From: Symsagittifera roscoffensis
Lineage: Eukaryota > Xenacoelomorpha > Acoela > Convolutidae
Length of the DNA: 64,000 bases
Assembly: GCF_963678635.1 (NCBI RefSeq)
Contig: NC_087064.1
Coordinates: 35,349,716 to 35,413,715 of the forward strand
Direction: 5' to 3'
Each line of letters starts with the position of its first letter. The first letter of the stretch is position 1. The position numbers and the translations under genes were made by a program. Positions 47,235 to 56,497 of the stretch are shown here, one piece after another. The notes beneath the pieces are model-generated. The model was not told the origin of the DNA. It searched no databases and worked only from the letters and a program-made list of their open reading frames with translations.

Positions 47235-50200
47235 TTATAAGTTCAGTGGTTTTGTATGAATTCCATCATCTTGTACTTGTCTTTTTGGATAAAAATAGCT
47301 TAGTCCTTTCTTTGTCTGTTCATATGTGGCCACCATATGATTTATAGTTCTGAATCCTCTGTTAGTAGATGTAAAATTAATTGCTTCATCAAGCACTCTC
47401 CTATACTTTGCTAAAGGTCCATCTCCAGAGTCTTCTAGAACCCGCTTATTCAATCCTTTGCTGCTAAATTTGAATTTGTCTGACTTGTTGTCATAGCAGC
47501 AATATGTCTTACTACATAAACAGAGCATTTCTGTGCACCTAAATTCTTCTTTGAAAAGTCCCGGCTCCCTCTTATCATGTTTTTCATGGATACTACAACA
47601 GGTTCGAGGAAAGAAATTAGATTTTGCATCCGCCTTGAAGGAATCTCTGCAATCACTCTCCCTCATTTTTTCCCACGCAGCTCTCTTATCTGGTTGGATG
47701 CAATCGTACAAATTTTCTTCTGCAAGTGCCAAGTAAAGTGAGTCTGTGTCCATCTCCAACTCTTCAAATTTATTTACATCACAGAACTTGTCAAAGAAGT
47801 TGTAGTAGAGTTCCAACATTCTCAGTTTTGCATACTGAAGTATGAAAAAACCAACAATGATGGGTTCTCTGTGCTCAATGGTTGACTTCAATAACTCCAC
47901 CTCATATAAGTCCTTCTCAACTGTGTTAAGTCTCTTAAACAGTGGTTCATTGATTGCCTTGTGAGTTTTTTCATCGTTCAGATACTTCGTAATTGTATGC
48001 CTGGATCTATCCATGATCTGATATCCATAGGAGGAATTGCCCAAGAGCTTCATTGTTTCTGCTACAACTCCTGATAGAGGGTTTTCATCTCCTTCTCTTC
48101 TTGCATCAACCACTGACTGAACGAAATTATTAAAGCATTTCCGAGGAGAATATTCAACAAAACGATAAATTTTGGTGCATTGCAAGCCAAGTTCCAAATA
48201 AAAGTTGAAGAGAGGAGTTATAACTGTTCCATTTTCTAGCTTGAAGCTAGATATAAGCATTCTCTGAGGATGCTTTAACATTTCGTTCTCGATCGCATAA
48301 TTTTTCATGTATTCTCCAATATCATCTCTTCCGACCTCAGTATTTTTAAAAATTGGAGGAAAATTCGCAAATTTTGGTTTCAGTTCATCTGGAACAACCA
48401 AGTCGCACTGAACGTAACCAAAAAGAGATCCATCTTTTATCTTTGCTAGAAGAGAGTCTGTAGAAAGGAGTCTTTTGTAGGGAAAGTGGGTTCTGACGTG
48501 ATTTTTGATCTTTTCATCGGTTTTGAAACTTTCCCACCAGTCACACTCCCACATTTCTTCCACTTTGTATCCTTTCTCTTTAATGTATTCTCGTCGCATA
48601 TCATCCATTTCTCTCTTCTTATTTCCTCGCTCGATATCCTGTTCTGTTAAAGAGGGGCGAGTTTCTTGACAAGAACAAAAGTGATAGTAGCATCCCATTG
48701 CCTCGAATACTGTTTTACAGTGATCACAATAACCGTCCACATTAAAACAGTCAATTTTCTTCTGTTTTCCAGATGTAAAAAAGCTCTCAATTTTACATTC
48801 TGGTCTTGATTCTTGATAGAAAGACATGACCATATTCTCAAAGTTGCGAGTTCGATTATGTCTAGCCTTGAATTTTTGCATATCAGTGTCAAACTCCCAT
48901 CGCGTATACAGTCCTGTTGGCATATCTTGACACATTGAATAGGGGTAAAGCTGGCTCGCATCAATTCCAACGATTGACTTACAAATATTTGATGAATCTC
49001 TGATAAAGGTTTCGTCTACAACAGCTTTTTGAGTGAAAACAATGGAAGGTCCACCAGTCATGTCCTCTCTAATTTTTTCACACAAATCTTTATCACTTTC
49101 GCAAAATGGATAAAACTTGTAATTTGTAGATTTGTGTAGACATATGTTTGCTAGATTTGGAAGTGTACATCCAAGTTTCAACATATCTATCCCTTTTTTA
49201 TGATAAAAGTGGATCATTTTTTGCATTGCTTTCAGGATTGGAACTACATCTTTGTTGTTGTACCGCTGCAAAAAGTCTTTGAACACAGTCATTCCGTTTT
49301 TCTGCCAAGTTTGTTGTAAGTAACTGTAATTATCTAGTCCAGATGGGGGTACAGTCTTGATTTGAAGCTTTTTCAGTGCTTGCTGTTCATCAAGTCCACT
49401 CTTACTTAGTTTTTCATAATCAGTAAAGTCTTTGTCTAGAGGATTGTTGTTTCTAAGTTTACTGAAAAATGCTTCATATGGGGGCAGTCCTGGAAAATCA
49501 AGTTTGTCAGGGTTGTCAAACCACTCATAAGGAAAAAATCCTTTTGTTTCACTAGCTTTATAAGCTTTGAGAAATGAGTCCAGAGTTGTTGCTCCACCCA
49601 GAAATTTCATAATGTCAAGAAATTGTACATCTCCAAACTTGAAAGATATAAAATCATTTGCTTTTTTGATAACGGATGTTTCTTGCTCTTTATCGCGAAT
49701 CAAATAAGGGATTAAGTAGGACTTGATCAAATTTAAGTCATATCTACCACTGTTAAATCCAAAAACAGGTAAAGTATTTATATATCTCTCCAGATGTTGT
49801 TTCAAATCGATGAGTTGATTTTTCTGAATTCGCAAGCATTGTGTTGACATATCAGCTTCTTCCGAATCTTCAATGCATTCGTCTTCATACTCGAATTTGT
49901 TACTTGAATAATTTATACCACGTTCGCTTAGCTAATCAAAGATCTTTTTCATTCTTTCATTCACAGCTACTTCAATATCTTGAAATTTTTTTCTCATTTC
50001 TAGCTTACTTTGTTCAGCCAACAGCTCGAGTTTGCTTACAAAATCAATAATCAAATTTTGTGGATCCTTGTTGTACAAAAAGATGCGTTCATCAATCAGA
50101 TTCGATGATATAGATACTGAAATAGGAACATGTTTTCCTATCCAGGTAGTAGTTTGTGTTTCTTTTAGTTCTTCTGTAGGAACACATATCGACTCAAAAT

Positions 50201-51584
50201 CGAAAATTGCTAGGTTTTTGAAGAGTTTTTTATCATCGGAAACTGGAAGATCGAATCCTTCTAGCTTTTCAAACAAGGTTTTGCGAAGCTCATATACGTT
50301 CTGTGGGTAAATATGTTTCACACGATCCTTACATCTCAGAAGATGTTTGTTGAGAAACTCGGATCTTTTGAAGAAACTATCACAACTAGGACACCGGAAA
50401 CACTTAAAGAAGCTATCTATATTATTTGTATGAATGATATGATTGTTGAATCTCAGTAGTTTGACTGTTTTATCAAATCGACCAATACTTCTTCGTGCTA
50501 GTTCTCCCACATATTCTCCCTCTTGAATATCAAAATCGTAAATAAAAATGTTCCGTTCAATTATTTCCTCGACAACAGGTAAGTCTTCAACGGAAACTCC
50601 ACAAAAATTCTTAGGATCATAACCAGATTTTGTTATGAATTCTGTAAAATATCTGGAGGTGTGAGTGTTGAGATCATTGTGTCCGTTCATGTACTTGACC
50701 AATGCGCGGAAAAGACACAAATGATCTTTGTAAGGTTATTTGTCCTTGTTAGATAAAAGACAGTTAACAGAATGGTTTTTCAGTAGAGGTTCGGGTAAGA
50801 CAGAGTCCGGACATCCCATGGGGATGTTTTTCAGCAAAGCAGCGAAAATTGTGACGTTAGTAATTAACTTGAATCGCCACTTTGTGTTCTGGCGTTCTTG
50901 GGTACATTGCTCCACAATATCAAATTTTTCTACTTTTCCTTGGATTGTTATCAAATCCGCTTTCGTACAAAGTAAGTGGGATTTTTCAAACAGAGTATTG
51001 TTTTCATGAGCGTAGAAAAACGATATTCACCAGTCTCAATATTTCGAAGAACAAAACCCAGAGCAATGTTGATTTTGGCTGCAGAATCGAGCTTGTTGAA
51101 GACTTCTTCAAGTTTCTCGTTAATGATTTAGTATCTAACTTGGACATTTGGAAGTTAAATACCTTGTGTCTCCCATTTTCCATCTCCGTATCCACCAGAA
51201 AATGTTGACAAGCACTAAGTTCCTCCTTTAGTTTTTCACCATCTTCCCCTTCTTCCTCCACAATCTTGTTCAAGTCGGCCACCGTATCACTGGGTTTGCG
51301 TTTCTTTGCTCCATGTTCCTTTCTCCGATGTTGTTGGAGAGAGTAGTAACTCGGGAACTCTTGTTCACAAGAAGGACAAACCGTCGACTGCTTCGAATTT
51401 GGTTGAGCATGCTTCTTAGCCATATGATAGCTCATTTCTTGTTGATTATTAGTAAAATACTTACAAAAGGGCAAGAAATAACTCTTTTAGAACAATTTTT
51501 CCGGTGTCGAGCTGTGTTTTGACGAGTATACATATTTCCACAGTCTCCACACTTTACTTTCTCGTTTCGGTTAAGGGCAGGCAT
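47235..51584 (-). pseudogene. POLB: Polinton B protein-primed DNA polymerase B (near-intact, ~1450 codons)
   Basis: The start ATG at 51584 (MPALNRNEKVKCG) is shared with copy A. In order: three C2H2-like fingers (CGDCGNMYTR, CPFCKYF, CPSCEQEFPSYYSLQQHRRK), an acidic linker (VEEEGEDGEKL), a conserved CLFRALVKYMNGH region, a fourth finger (CFRCPSCDSFF), Exo I FDFES (~50200), Exo II FNSGRYDLNLIK and Exo III YNNKD. Polymerase motif A is DASQLYPYSM (~48950), motif B KLLGNSSYG (~48030), motif C DTDSLYLAL (~47750). All catalytic motifs look intact. Breaks: shifts at ~51468, ~51130 and ~51018, in-frame stops at 50736-50738 and 49932-49934. The last 871 codons are uninterrupted. It would replicate the element from its ends using a terminal protein primer. 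The promoter is the CRE array at 51780-51995. Confidence 0.92.
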
Positions 51585-51779
51585 TATCTAAAAAAATTGG
51601 GACTTTTGAAATGTTCCAAATTTAAAAACTTAAAGTACCAATTGAATGAAAATACTTACTTTTGGTGAAAAAACGAACTGTAAAATTTGAAGTAAAATTC
51701 AATTGACTGTTTCTGATTGGCAATCAAAATGAATGATTTAACCGAATACAATAAGTGTATTTATACTATCAATGACGCC

Positions 51780-51995
51780 TACGCAATAATCCTTTTACGG
51801 TAATGACGTCATTCTTTGAATAGAAGTGACGTCACCGCCTACGCAATTTCCTTTTATGGTAATGACGTCATTCTTTGAATAGAAGTGACGTCACCACCCA
51901 CACAATGTTCCTTTTATGATAATGACGTTATTCTAGAAATCGAAATGACGTCAACACCCACGCAATTTTCCTTTTATGGTAATGACGTCATTCCT
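51780..51995. promoter_or_regulatory. Divergent promoter: ~60 bp tandem repeat with TGACGTCA palindromes
   Basis: Between POLB (minus) and the next gene (plus) lie nearly four ~60 bp units. Perfect TGACGTCA (the CREB/ATF-bZIP site) occurs at 51804, 51827, 51863, 51886, 51946 and 51983; a TGACGTTA variant is at 51923. Units also share ACGCAATNTTCCTTTTATGG. The pairing of two sites per unit, 23 bp apart, is regular. Confidence 0.8.
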
Positions 51996-52091
51996 TTGAA
52001 AGTTCTAGAATTTTCCAGAAAAATTTTCAACCAATCAGAACTAAGCAGTTCCTAGACATAACTTTGGATCCAAAATATTCATTTTTGAAGA

Positions 52092-52679
52092 ATGTCAAAC
52101 AAAAATCATTTGAACTTCCTCGAATTACTCTACAAGAAAAAAGAAAATATTCCGTGTGATTTCCTTATTGATGAAATAGATGTAGATTCTTACTTTTTTC
52201 ACAATTTTTTGGACGTTTATGTTGTCCAAAATAGAGTTCTCCGACTAAGTAAAGGGCTCTTTAGAGAAACTTACTCAATCAAAGAGTTTACTTTTGATTC
52301 CCATATTGCGTATCAAAGCTATAAACTTACAGCTGAGTTACACTTGACTAGAAAAGAAATTTTATTTATTTTAGAAAATTTGAAGTTGATAAAAAAATCG
52401 TACGATAATATTTCAAAGACGCTTTTTATGCCATATCCAACTCCCAAATTTGTTAAAACTCCCCAGCAAAGCTCTTTATTCCTCCATTTTTTTAAGGACT
52501 TTCAAAGTTCAAAATCTTGCATGATCAGGTTTGGTATCAGATTTCCAGAGATTTGCTTTGAAAAATTCGTCAACTTTGAGTTATCATCTCAAATCTACAT
52601 CAAAATTAAAGAACTTGAATATCTGCTAAAAAATCAGCAATTTCTCATCGATTATATACAAAAAATTCAGTTAACTTGA
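52092..52679 (+). CDS. Polinton B unknown 195-residue protein
   Basis: An uninterrupted ORF that starts at ATG 52092 just after the TGACGTCA array, so it shares that promoter with POLB. It is rich in Leu, Ile, Phe and Lys. Notable text: NFLELLYKKKENIPCDFLID near the start, FRETYSIKEFTFDSH, LHLTRKEILFILENLKLIKK and IYIKIKELEYLLKNQQFLID near the end. I do not recognise the family; no signal peptide or membrane span. Its remnant in copy A confirms that it belongs to the element. It overlaps the start of the next gene by one base. Confidence 0.75.
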   Translation: MSNKNHLNFLELLYKKKENIPCDFLIDEIDVDSYFFHNFLDVYVVQNRVLRLSKGLFRETYSIKEFTFDSHIAYQSYKLTAELHLTRKEILFILENLKLIKKSYDNISKTLFMPYPTPKFVKTPQQSSLFLHFFKDFQSSKSCMIRFGIRFPEICFEKFVNFELSSQIYIKIKELEYLLKNQQFLIDYIQKIQLT

Positions 52680-52837
52680 TGAGAAGACTTGCAGAGATGC
52701 TACTTTTATTAGTTTTTCTTCTTTTGTTACTTATATCGGCAATATTTCTTATTTTTACAGCAAACAACTTTTGGTCATTTATTTTTGCGATTGCTTTTGT
52801 GTATATTTTTACTTATTTGGAAGACTTAAGTCCTTAA
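52679..52837 (+). CDS. Polinton B small membrane protein (52 residues)
   Basis: ATG at 52679 shares its A with the stop TGA of the preceding gene (TGATG). MRRLAEM precedes two hydrophobic spans: LLLLVFLLLLLISAIFLIF (residues 8-26) and FWSFIFAIAFVYIFTYL (residues 31-47), with a short TANN turn, then a LEDLSP tail. A decayed homologue follows the same gene in copy A. Size and topology suggest a membrane-active viral accessory protein. Function is not known. Confidence 0.65.
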   Translation: MRRLAEMLLLLVFLLLLLISAIFLIFTANNFWSFIFAIAFVYIFTYLEDLSP

Positions 52838-52844
52838 AAGATTC

Positions 52845-53025
52845 CTCTGATTGGACACGACAACTTGAACAAAAATGAAAATTTTTGTGATTGGAAACGT
52901 CAATGTGTAAAATGGAGCTTTGTTTCCAATTGGACACGAGTTTTCTATAAGAATTCCATAAAAGGAAACTAAAATCTGATTGGACACGACTACAATCCAA
53001 ATAAGGAAAATTCATTCTGATTGGA
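52845..53025. promoter_or_regulatory. Array of inverted CCAAT boxes (TGATTGG)
   Basis: TGATTGG or CAATTGG occurs at 52848, 52888, 52927, 52977 and 53018, mostly followed by ACACGA or AAACG. Copy A has the same motifs at 36598-36700. The array lies upstream of the acidic-protein gene and is a likely NF-Y-type promoter. Confidence 0.6.
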
Positions 53026-53074
53026 TAAACCCACACATTTCAGTTGAAGGTACCCCTCTCTCTTAACTAAAAAT

Positions 53075-53175
53075 CATTTTATTTTCAACTTAACTACCAT
53101 CAACTACCTCCTCCCTCAGCGCTAAATACAATAATTTCAACTTAACCACAGTCAACTTTCACCCTCTCAACTGTA
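53075..53175. repeat. Leader repeat, ACTACC(A/G)TCAACTACCTCC type
   Basis: Two to three ~55 bp units just upstream of the acidic-protein gene, as in copy A at 36760-36900. Confidence 0.6.
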
Positions 53176-53214
53176 AATCTTGTTTTTACTCATTAACTCA
53201 ATTTATTGCTCAAA

Positions 53215-53703
53215 ATGATCTTCTCAGTACAAAACAACAACCTTATGTTCTCGGTGGAATTTTCGGCTGATTTAGTACAAATCCAAGTGCGAGAAACAGT
53301 TTGTGGAGTTTTTCTGGCACGAATGGACATCCCAATCCAAGTCTGGCATATGGTGGAAGTGATGCGAAGGGATTTCAACGAACATCATATAACGCAAGTA
53401 CCCCCTACAGAGAATCAACTTGGAGAAATGCAAATGATGGAGGAAGTGGCCGAGCATGTGGGAATGAACTACCCCGAAACTCCCGACTCTAGATATGTAG
53501 CCCAACCATTCGACGATTTCCTCTTTCCTTGGGAAGAGGGATCTGTGGACAACCCAATTACCATCGAAGAGGATGAGGGGTTCTCTGAGCCAAGTACTCC
53601 AGTCAGCGAACCACCAGTGATGGAGGCAAGACCAGGTTTGCGCTCCATTGAGAACTTGCAAAATTTTGAGAACTCAGCTGCTCGACAGCTCTTTGATTTG
53701 TAA
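53215..53703 (+). CDS. Polinton B acidic protein (162 residues)
   Basis: I start at ATG 53215 (MIFSVQNNNLMFS), because copy A starts at the equivalent Met; another Met lies nine bases upstream. Residues 1-45 look folded (VEFSADLVQIQVRE, GVFLARMDIPIQVW), then a helical EVMRRDFNEH part and an acidic, proline-rich tail (PITIEEDEGFSEPSTPVSEP). The ORF is intact. Family unknown. The acidic tail could bind a basic partner or DNA-protein complexes, but that is a guess. It sits behind CCAAT boxes and the leader repeat. Confidence 0.72.
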   Translation: MIFSVQNNNLMFSVEFSADLVQIQVRETVCGVFLARMDIPIQVWHMVEVMRRDFNEHHITQVPPTENQLGEMQMMEEVAEHVGMNYPETPDSRYVAQPFDDFLFPWEEGSVDNPITIEEDEGFSEPSTPVSEPPVMEARPGLRSIENLQNFENSAARQLFDL

Positions 53704-53929
53704 ATTGATTGTTTTATTGACAAGATTGGCTACTGTCTTGTGCTTTGTAATTTAATTGTTTTATATCTAGTAAATTTATTTTCAAGAGATAGGAACAAAG
53801 AGATCATAGAAAAGTTTATTAAGAAATTTCAATGGTAAAAACTTGTTAAAAATGAAACTTATTATGCATCTGGTAAATACTTTTATAGAATTTTGTTAGA
53901 AAGATGGCAAAAAAAATTAAACCAATTTT

Positions 53930-54540
53930 TGCAAGCATGTTAAAAACTTTACATTAATTTTTGCACCATGCAAAACGTTTCATAATTTTTTTGCACACTT
54001 GTTAAAAAAATCAAAGAAAATCTCGCAAATTAAGAAAAATTTCATTAAATATTTTCGCATTTTAAAGAAAACTGAAAGAGGATTTTCTTGCACATTTAAT
54101 AATTAAAGAAAATGAAAATCTTTTCCTTTAATTTTGATTCTAAAAAAAATCTCCTCTTTGCATGTATATTGATCAAAAATACTGGAAAAACAATATATTA
54201 GGATAGGGAATAGCACTCAAAGTCAGCAATTATGAAAAATTTTTAGCATTAATTTAACAAGTTTTTTTACAAAAAAATTTTGCAATTTTTGCATATGCAT
54301 AAGAAAAAATAAGTTAGATTTTTGCATTTGTTTTCAAAAAAATCAGGAGAAAACTTGCATCTAACATAAAAATTTGTTGAAAATTTTTGCACACTTGTTG
54401 AAAAAACCAAAACAGTTTTTGCATCTTGTAAAAAAGTTTAATTAAATTTTTGCAAACGTGTTGAAAAAATCAAACCAAAATTTGCATCTTGCCAAAAAAC
54501 TCTGAGTTAATTTTTACACACGTGTTGAAAATTGTAAATT
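53930..54540. repeat. AT-rich minisatellite inside Polinton B
   Basis: Units like TTTTTGCACACTTGTTGAAA with GCATCTTG and AATCAAA are repeated many times with drift. A phrase from the inverted repeat, ATTAGGATAGGGAATAG, is embedded at ~54197-54213. Confidence 0.7.
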
Positions 54541-54679
54541 TGTTCGTTGAAAAAATTTTTGATTTAAATAAGAACTATTTTGACAAGATTTTTATTAACA
54601 AATATTCAATTATTAATAAAAAAATTGATACGCTCACTATTTACGGTACCAAAACCATCAATAAAACAATCAACAATTT

Positions 54680-55204
54680 TCAACAAGTCAGTCTCATACT
54701 TTGAGTTTTGAACTTTTCGAATCCTTTCCAAAAAAGCTGATCCAAGAGTCTGAGTGGACGCAATCTTCTGAGCAGAACTGAGATACTGTCTTTTGAATTT
54801 TTTCGCAGCAGTCGTTTCTTTGCAACACTGGGTAATTTTTCCGGTATTCTACATTTCAAGTTGTGTTCGACTGCACGATTCAATTGATTGAAAACTTCAC
54901 CTCTTGATGAAATAATATTGAAATAAAATCTGTGTTTGTATAAAGTATATATACAGTCAACAAGTTGATAAGTGAAATGATATTTATCTAATCTTTGCAA
55001 AATCTGATCGAGCGATGATCCGATTAATACTAAGTGAAATTTACAATTTTCCACTGGGCAGAATGATGAATGGTTAGATACACAGTAGTCTTGGGTGACA
55101 ATAAATTTTTCATAAAAGTTTTCTGAGACAGAGATAAAAAGAGATTTTGCATTGTAGTCCGAATAAAAAGTGGGATATGCTTGACACATAGCAGATGCCA
55201 TCAC
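54680..55204 (-). CDS. Polinton B 174-residue minus-strand protein
   Basis: An intact ORF reading left from 55204, divergent to the PC4-like gene at 55440. Text includes SLFISVSENFYEKFIVTQDY, a Cys-containing SSFCPVENCKFHL (possible C-x5-C metal site, residues 48-60), FYFNIISSRGEVFNQLNRA and a basic C-terminus (KKRLLRKN, LLRRLRPLR). No membrane span. The copy A remnant shares the middle section. I do not recognise it. It may be regulated from the same divergent promoter as its neighbour, which has ACCTACGCAATGTCC, a phrase shared with the TGACGTCA array. Confidence 0.7.
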   Translation of the reverse strand: MMASAMCQAYPTFYSDYNAKSLFISVSENFYEKFIVTQDYCVSNHSSFCPVENCKFHLVLIGSSLDQILQRLDKYHFTYQLVDCIYTLYKHRFYFNIISSRGEVFNQLNRAVEHNLKCRIPEKLPSVAKKRLLRKNSKDSISVLLRRLRPLRLLDQLFWKGFEKFKTQSMRLTC

Positions 55205-55439
55205 CGATTACTTGTTGAAAATGATTTTTATCTATATTGAATTGCTTATATAGTAGTTACATCACCTACGCAATGTCCATATTTTGATCATCACCTACTC
55301 AGTATTCCATATAAGATAAAAATACTTTTTATGGATTGTACAGTGAGTCATCTAGATTTCCTAATTTCTATAAATTTACAAATATCATTATTTTGAAATA
55401 TCTACTACTGATCAGTTGGTTCTGAATCTCAAATCAAAA

Positions 55440-55979
55440 ATGTATTCACGAAAAGATATCCTTCCCAACTATATTGAATTTGCTAAGAACCAAAAAAGGA
55501 TTGGGAGATTTTCTTGGTCCCAAAAACCCTACAACGGAAAAATTTACTTTGAACATTGCTTCCAATTCCTAAAGAAAAATGAATCTGGACAAATCGAAAA
55601 AACCCAGCAAGTCTATCTTGGTGAAAAAGAAGGGGAAAGGATATCAGCAATACGGAATACTGTTATTCACGATGCTGAAAACCTTGGACTCGTTCCTGTA
55701 TTGGAACCCTATTCTGACAAAGACTCAACCATGGAGCAGGAACTTGCGAACTGTCATGCGGTGTATGACGTAGCAACATACAAGAAGAGAAGAGTGTGTG
55801 TCACAATCAAGAAGTACAGTGTGAACAAGCCACCCTACATTCAGATTCGACTCTTCACTGCAAAGGAGAACGAAGTATTGAAGCAAGTTGCCTATGTCAA
55901 CTATACTTTGAACGAATTCAAAGAACTTGCCCAAGTCTTGGGAGATTTTATGTTTGTTGAGAACTGTAATGTTCAATAA
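55440..55979 (+). CDS. Polinton B PC4-like single-stranded DNA-binding candidate 1
   Basis: An intact ORF; an in-frame upstream Met exists at 55416 but MYSRKDI at 55440 seems the natural start. The N-terminal half has GRFSWSQKPYNGKIYFEH and VYLGEKEGERISAIRNTVIH. The C-terminal half reads KRRVCVTIKKYSVN, PPYIQIRLFT, then VAYVNYTLNEFKEL. The V-x-V-x-x-F/Y-x-x-K-x-x-x-I-x-I-R ... G/V-x-x-L-x-x-x-x-F/W-x-x-L layout is that of the PC4/Sub1 fold, a ssDNA-binding transcription or replication cofactor. Such a protein would fit an element that replicates by strand displacement. Inference from pattern only. Confidence 0.55.
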   Translation: MYSRKDILPNYIEFAKNQKRIGRFSWSQKPYNGKIYFEHCFQFLKKNESGQIEKTQQVYLGEKEGERISAIRNTVIHDAENLGLVPVLEPYSDKDSTMEQELANCHAVYDVATYKKRRVCVTIKKYSVNKPPYIQIRLFTAKENEVLKQVAYVNYTLNEFKELAQVLGDFMFVENCNVQ

Positions 55980-56068
55980 TTTTGTTGTTGAGTGATGTTA
56001 TTATAGAAATGTAATTCAAATATTCATCTTCTTGAATCATTTTTTAAAACTTCTTTGAGCTGAGCAGT

Positions 56069-56497
56069 ATGAGTTGGAACATTGGTTTTTCCAGAAATTT
56101 TGTTTTAAAGCTTCAAAATAAATTGGGACTTTTTCATATCGTCTTACAAGAAAAGTCCCAGAAATTTTCACTAACAGTTTTGGAATCTCAAAATTTACCA
56201 AAATTGCAAGATTTGGATACAGAATCACAAATTTCTCAGTTTGAGTGGACTTTGCATAATGGAAGACGAAAAATTTTTCTAAGTTATCGTTAAGATATTA
56301 AAAAATTAGATCTTATAGAGTATCGTAGAAAAGGAAACACTTGGAAGAACAATCAAAATTTTCAGTTGGAAAAAAAAGAGTATGATATTTTGGTTGATTT
56401 TATCCCCTCAGTTTTGTCTTATGTAGAAACATTCAAAAAAACTTGTATCATTATTGACGAATGCACTGTAGAAAATGAACGTCCAGAAATTGAATGA
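56069..56497 (+). pseudogene. Polinton B PC4-like candidate 2, one in-frame stop
   Basis: The frame from ATG 56069 reads MSWNIGFSRNFVLKLQNKL, then WTLHNGRRKIFLSYR, a TAA at 56291-56293, and continues in the same frame with LDLIEYRRKGNTW and QLEKKEYDILVDFIPSVL to a TGA at 56495. The I-x-Y-R-R-K-G-x-W ... L-x-x-x-E-Y-x-x-L pattern again resembles PC4 (ssDNA-binding, D-I-R-E-Y-Y ... L-x-x-E-Q-W-x-x-L). It overlaps the next gene by 23 bases in another frame. The stop makes it a recent pseudogene, or the base is an error. Confidence 0.45.

Noticed and set aside
53206-53214. Upstream Met as start of the acidic protein
   Set aside because: Copy A aligns from the later Met, and the three extra residues are not shared.
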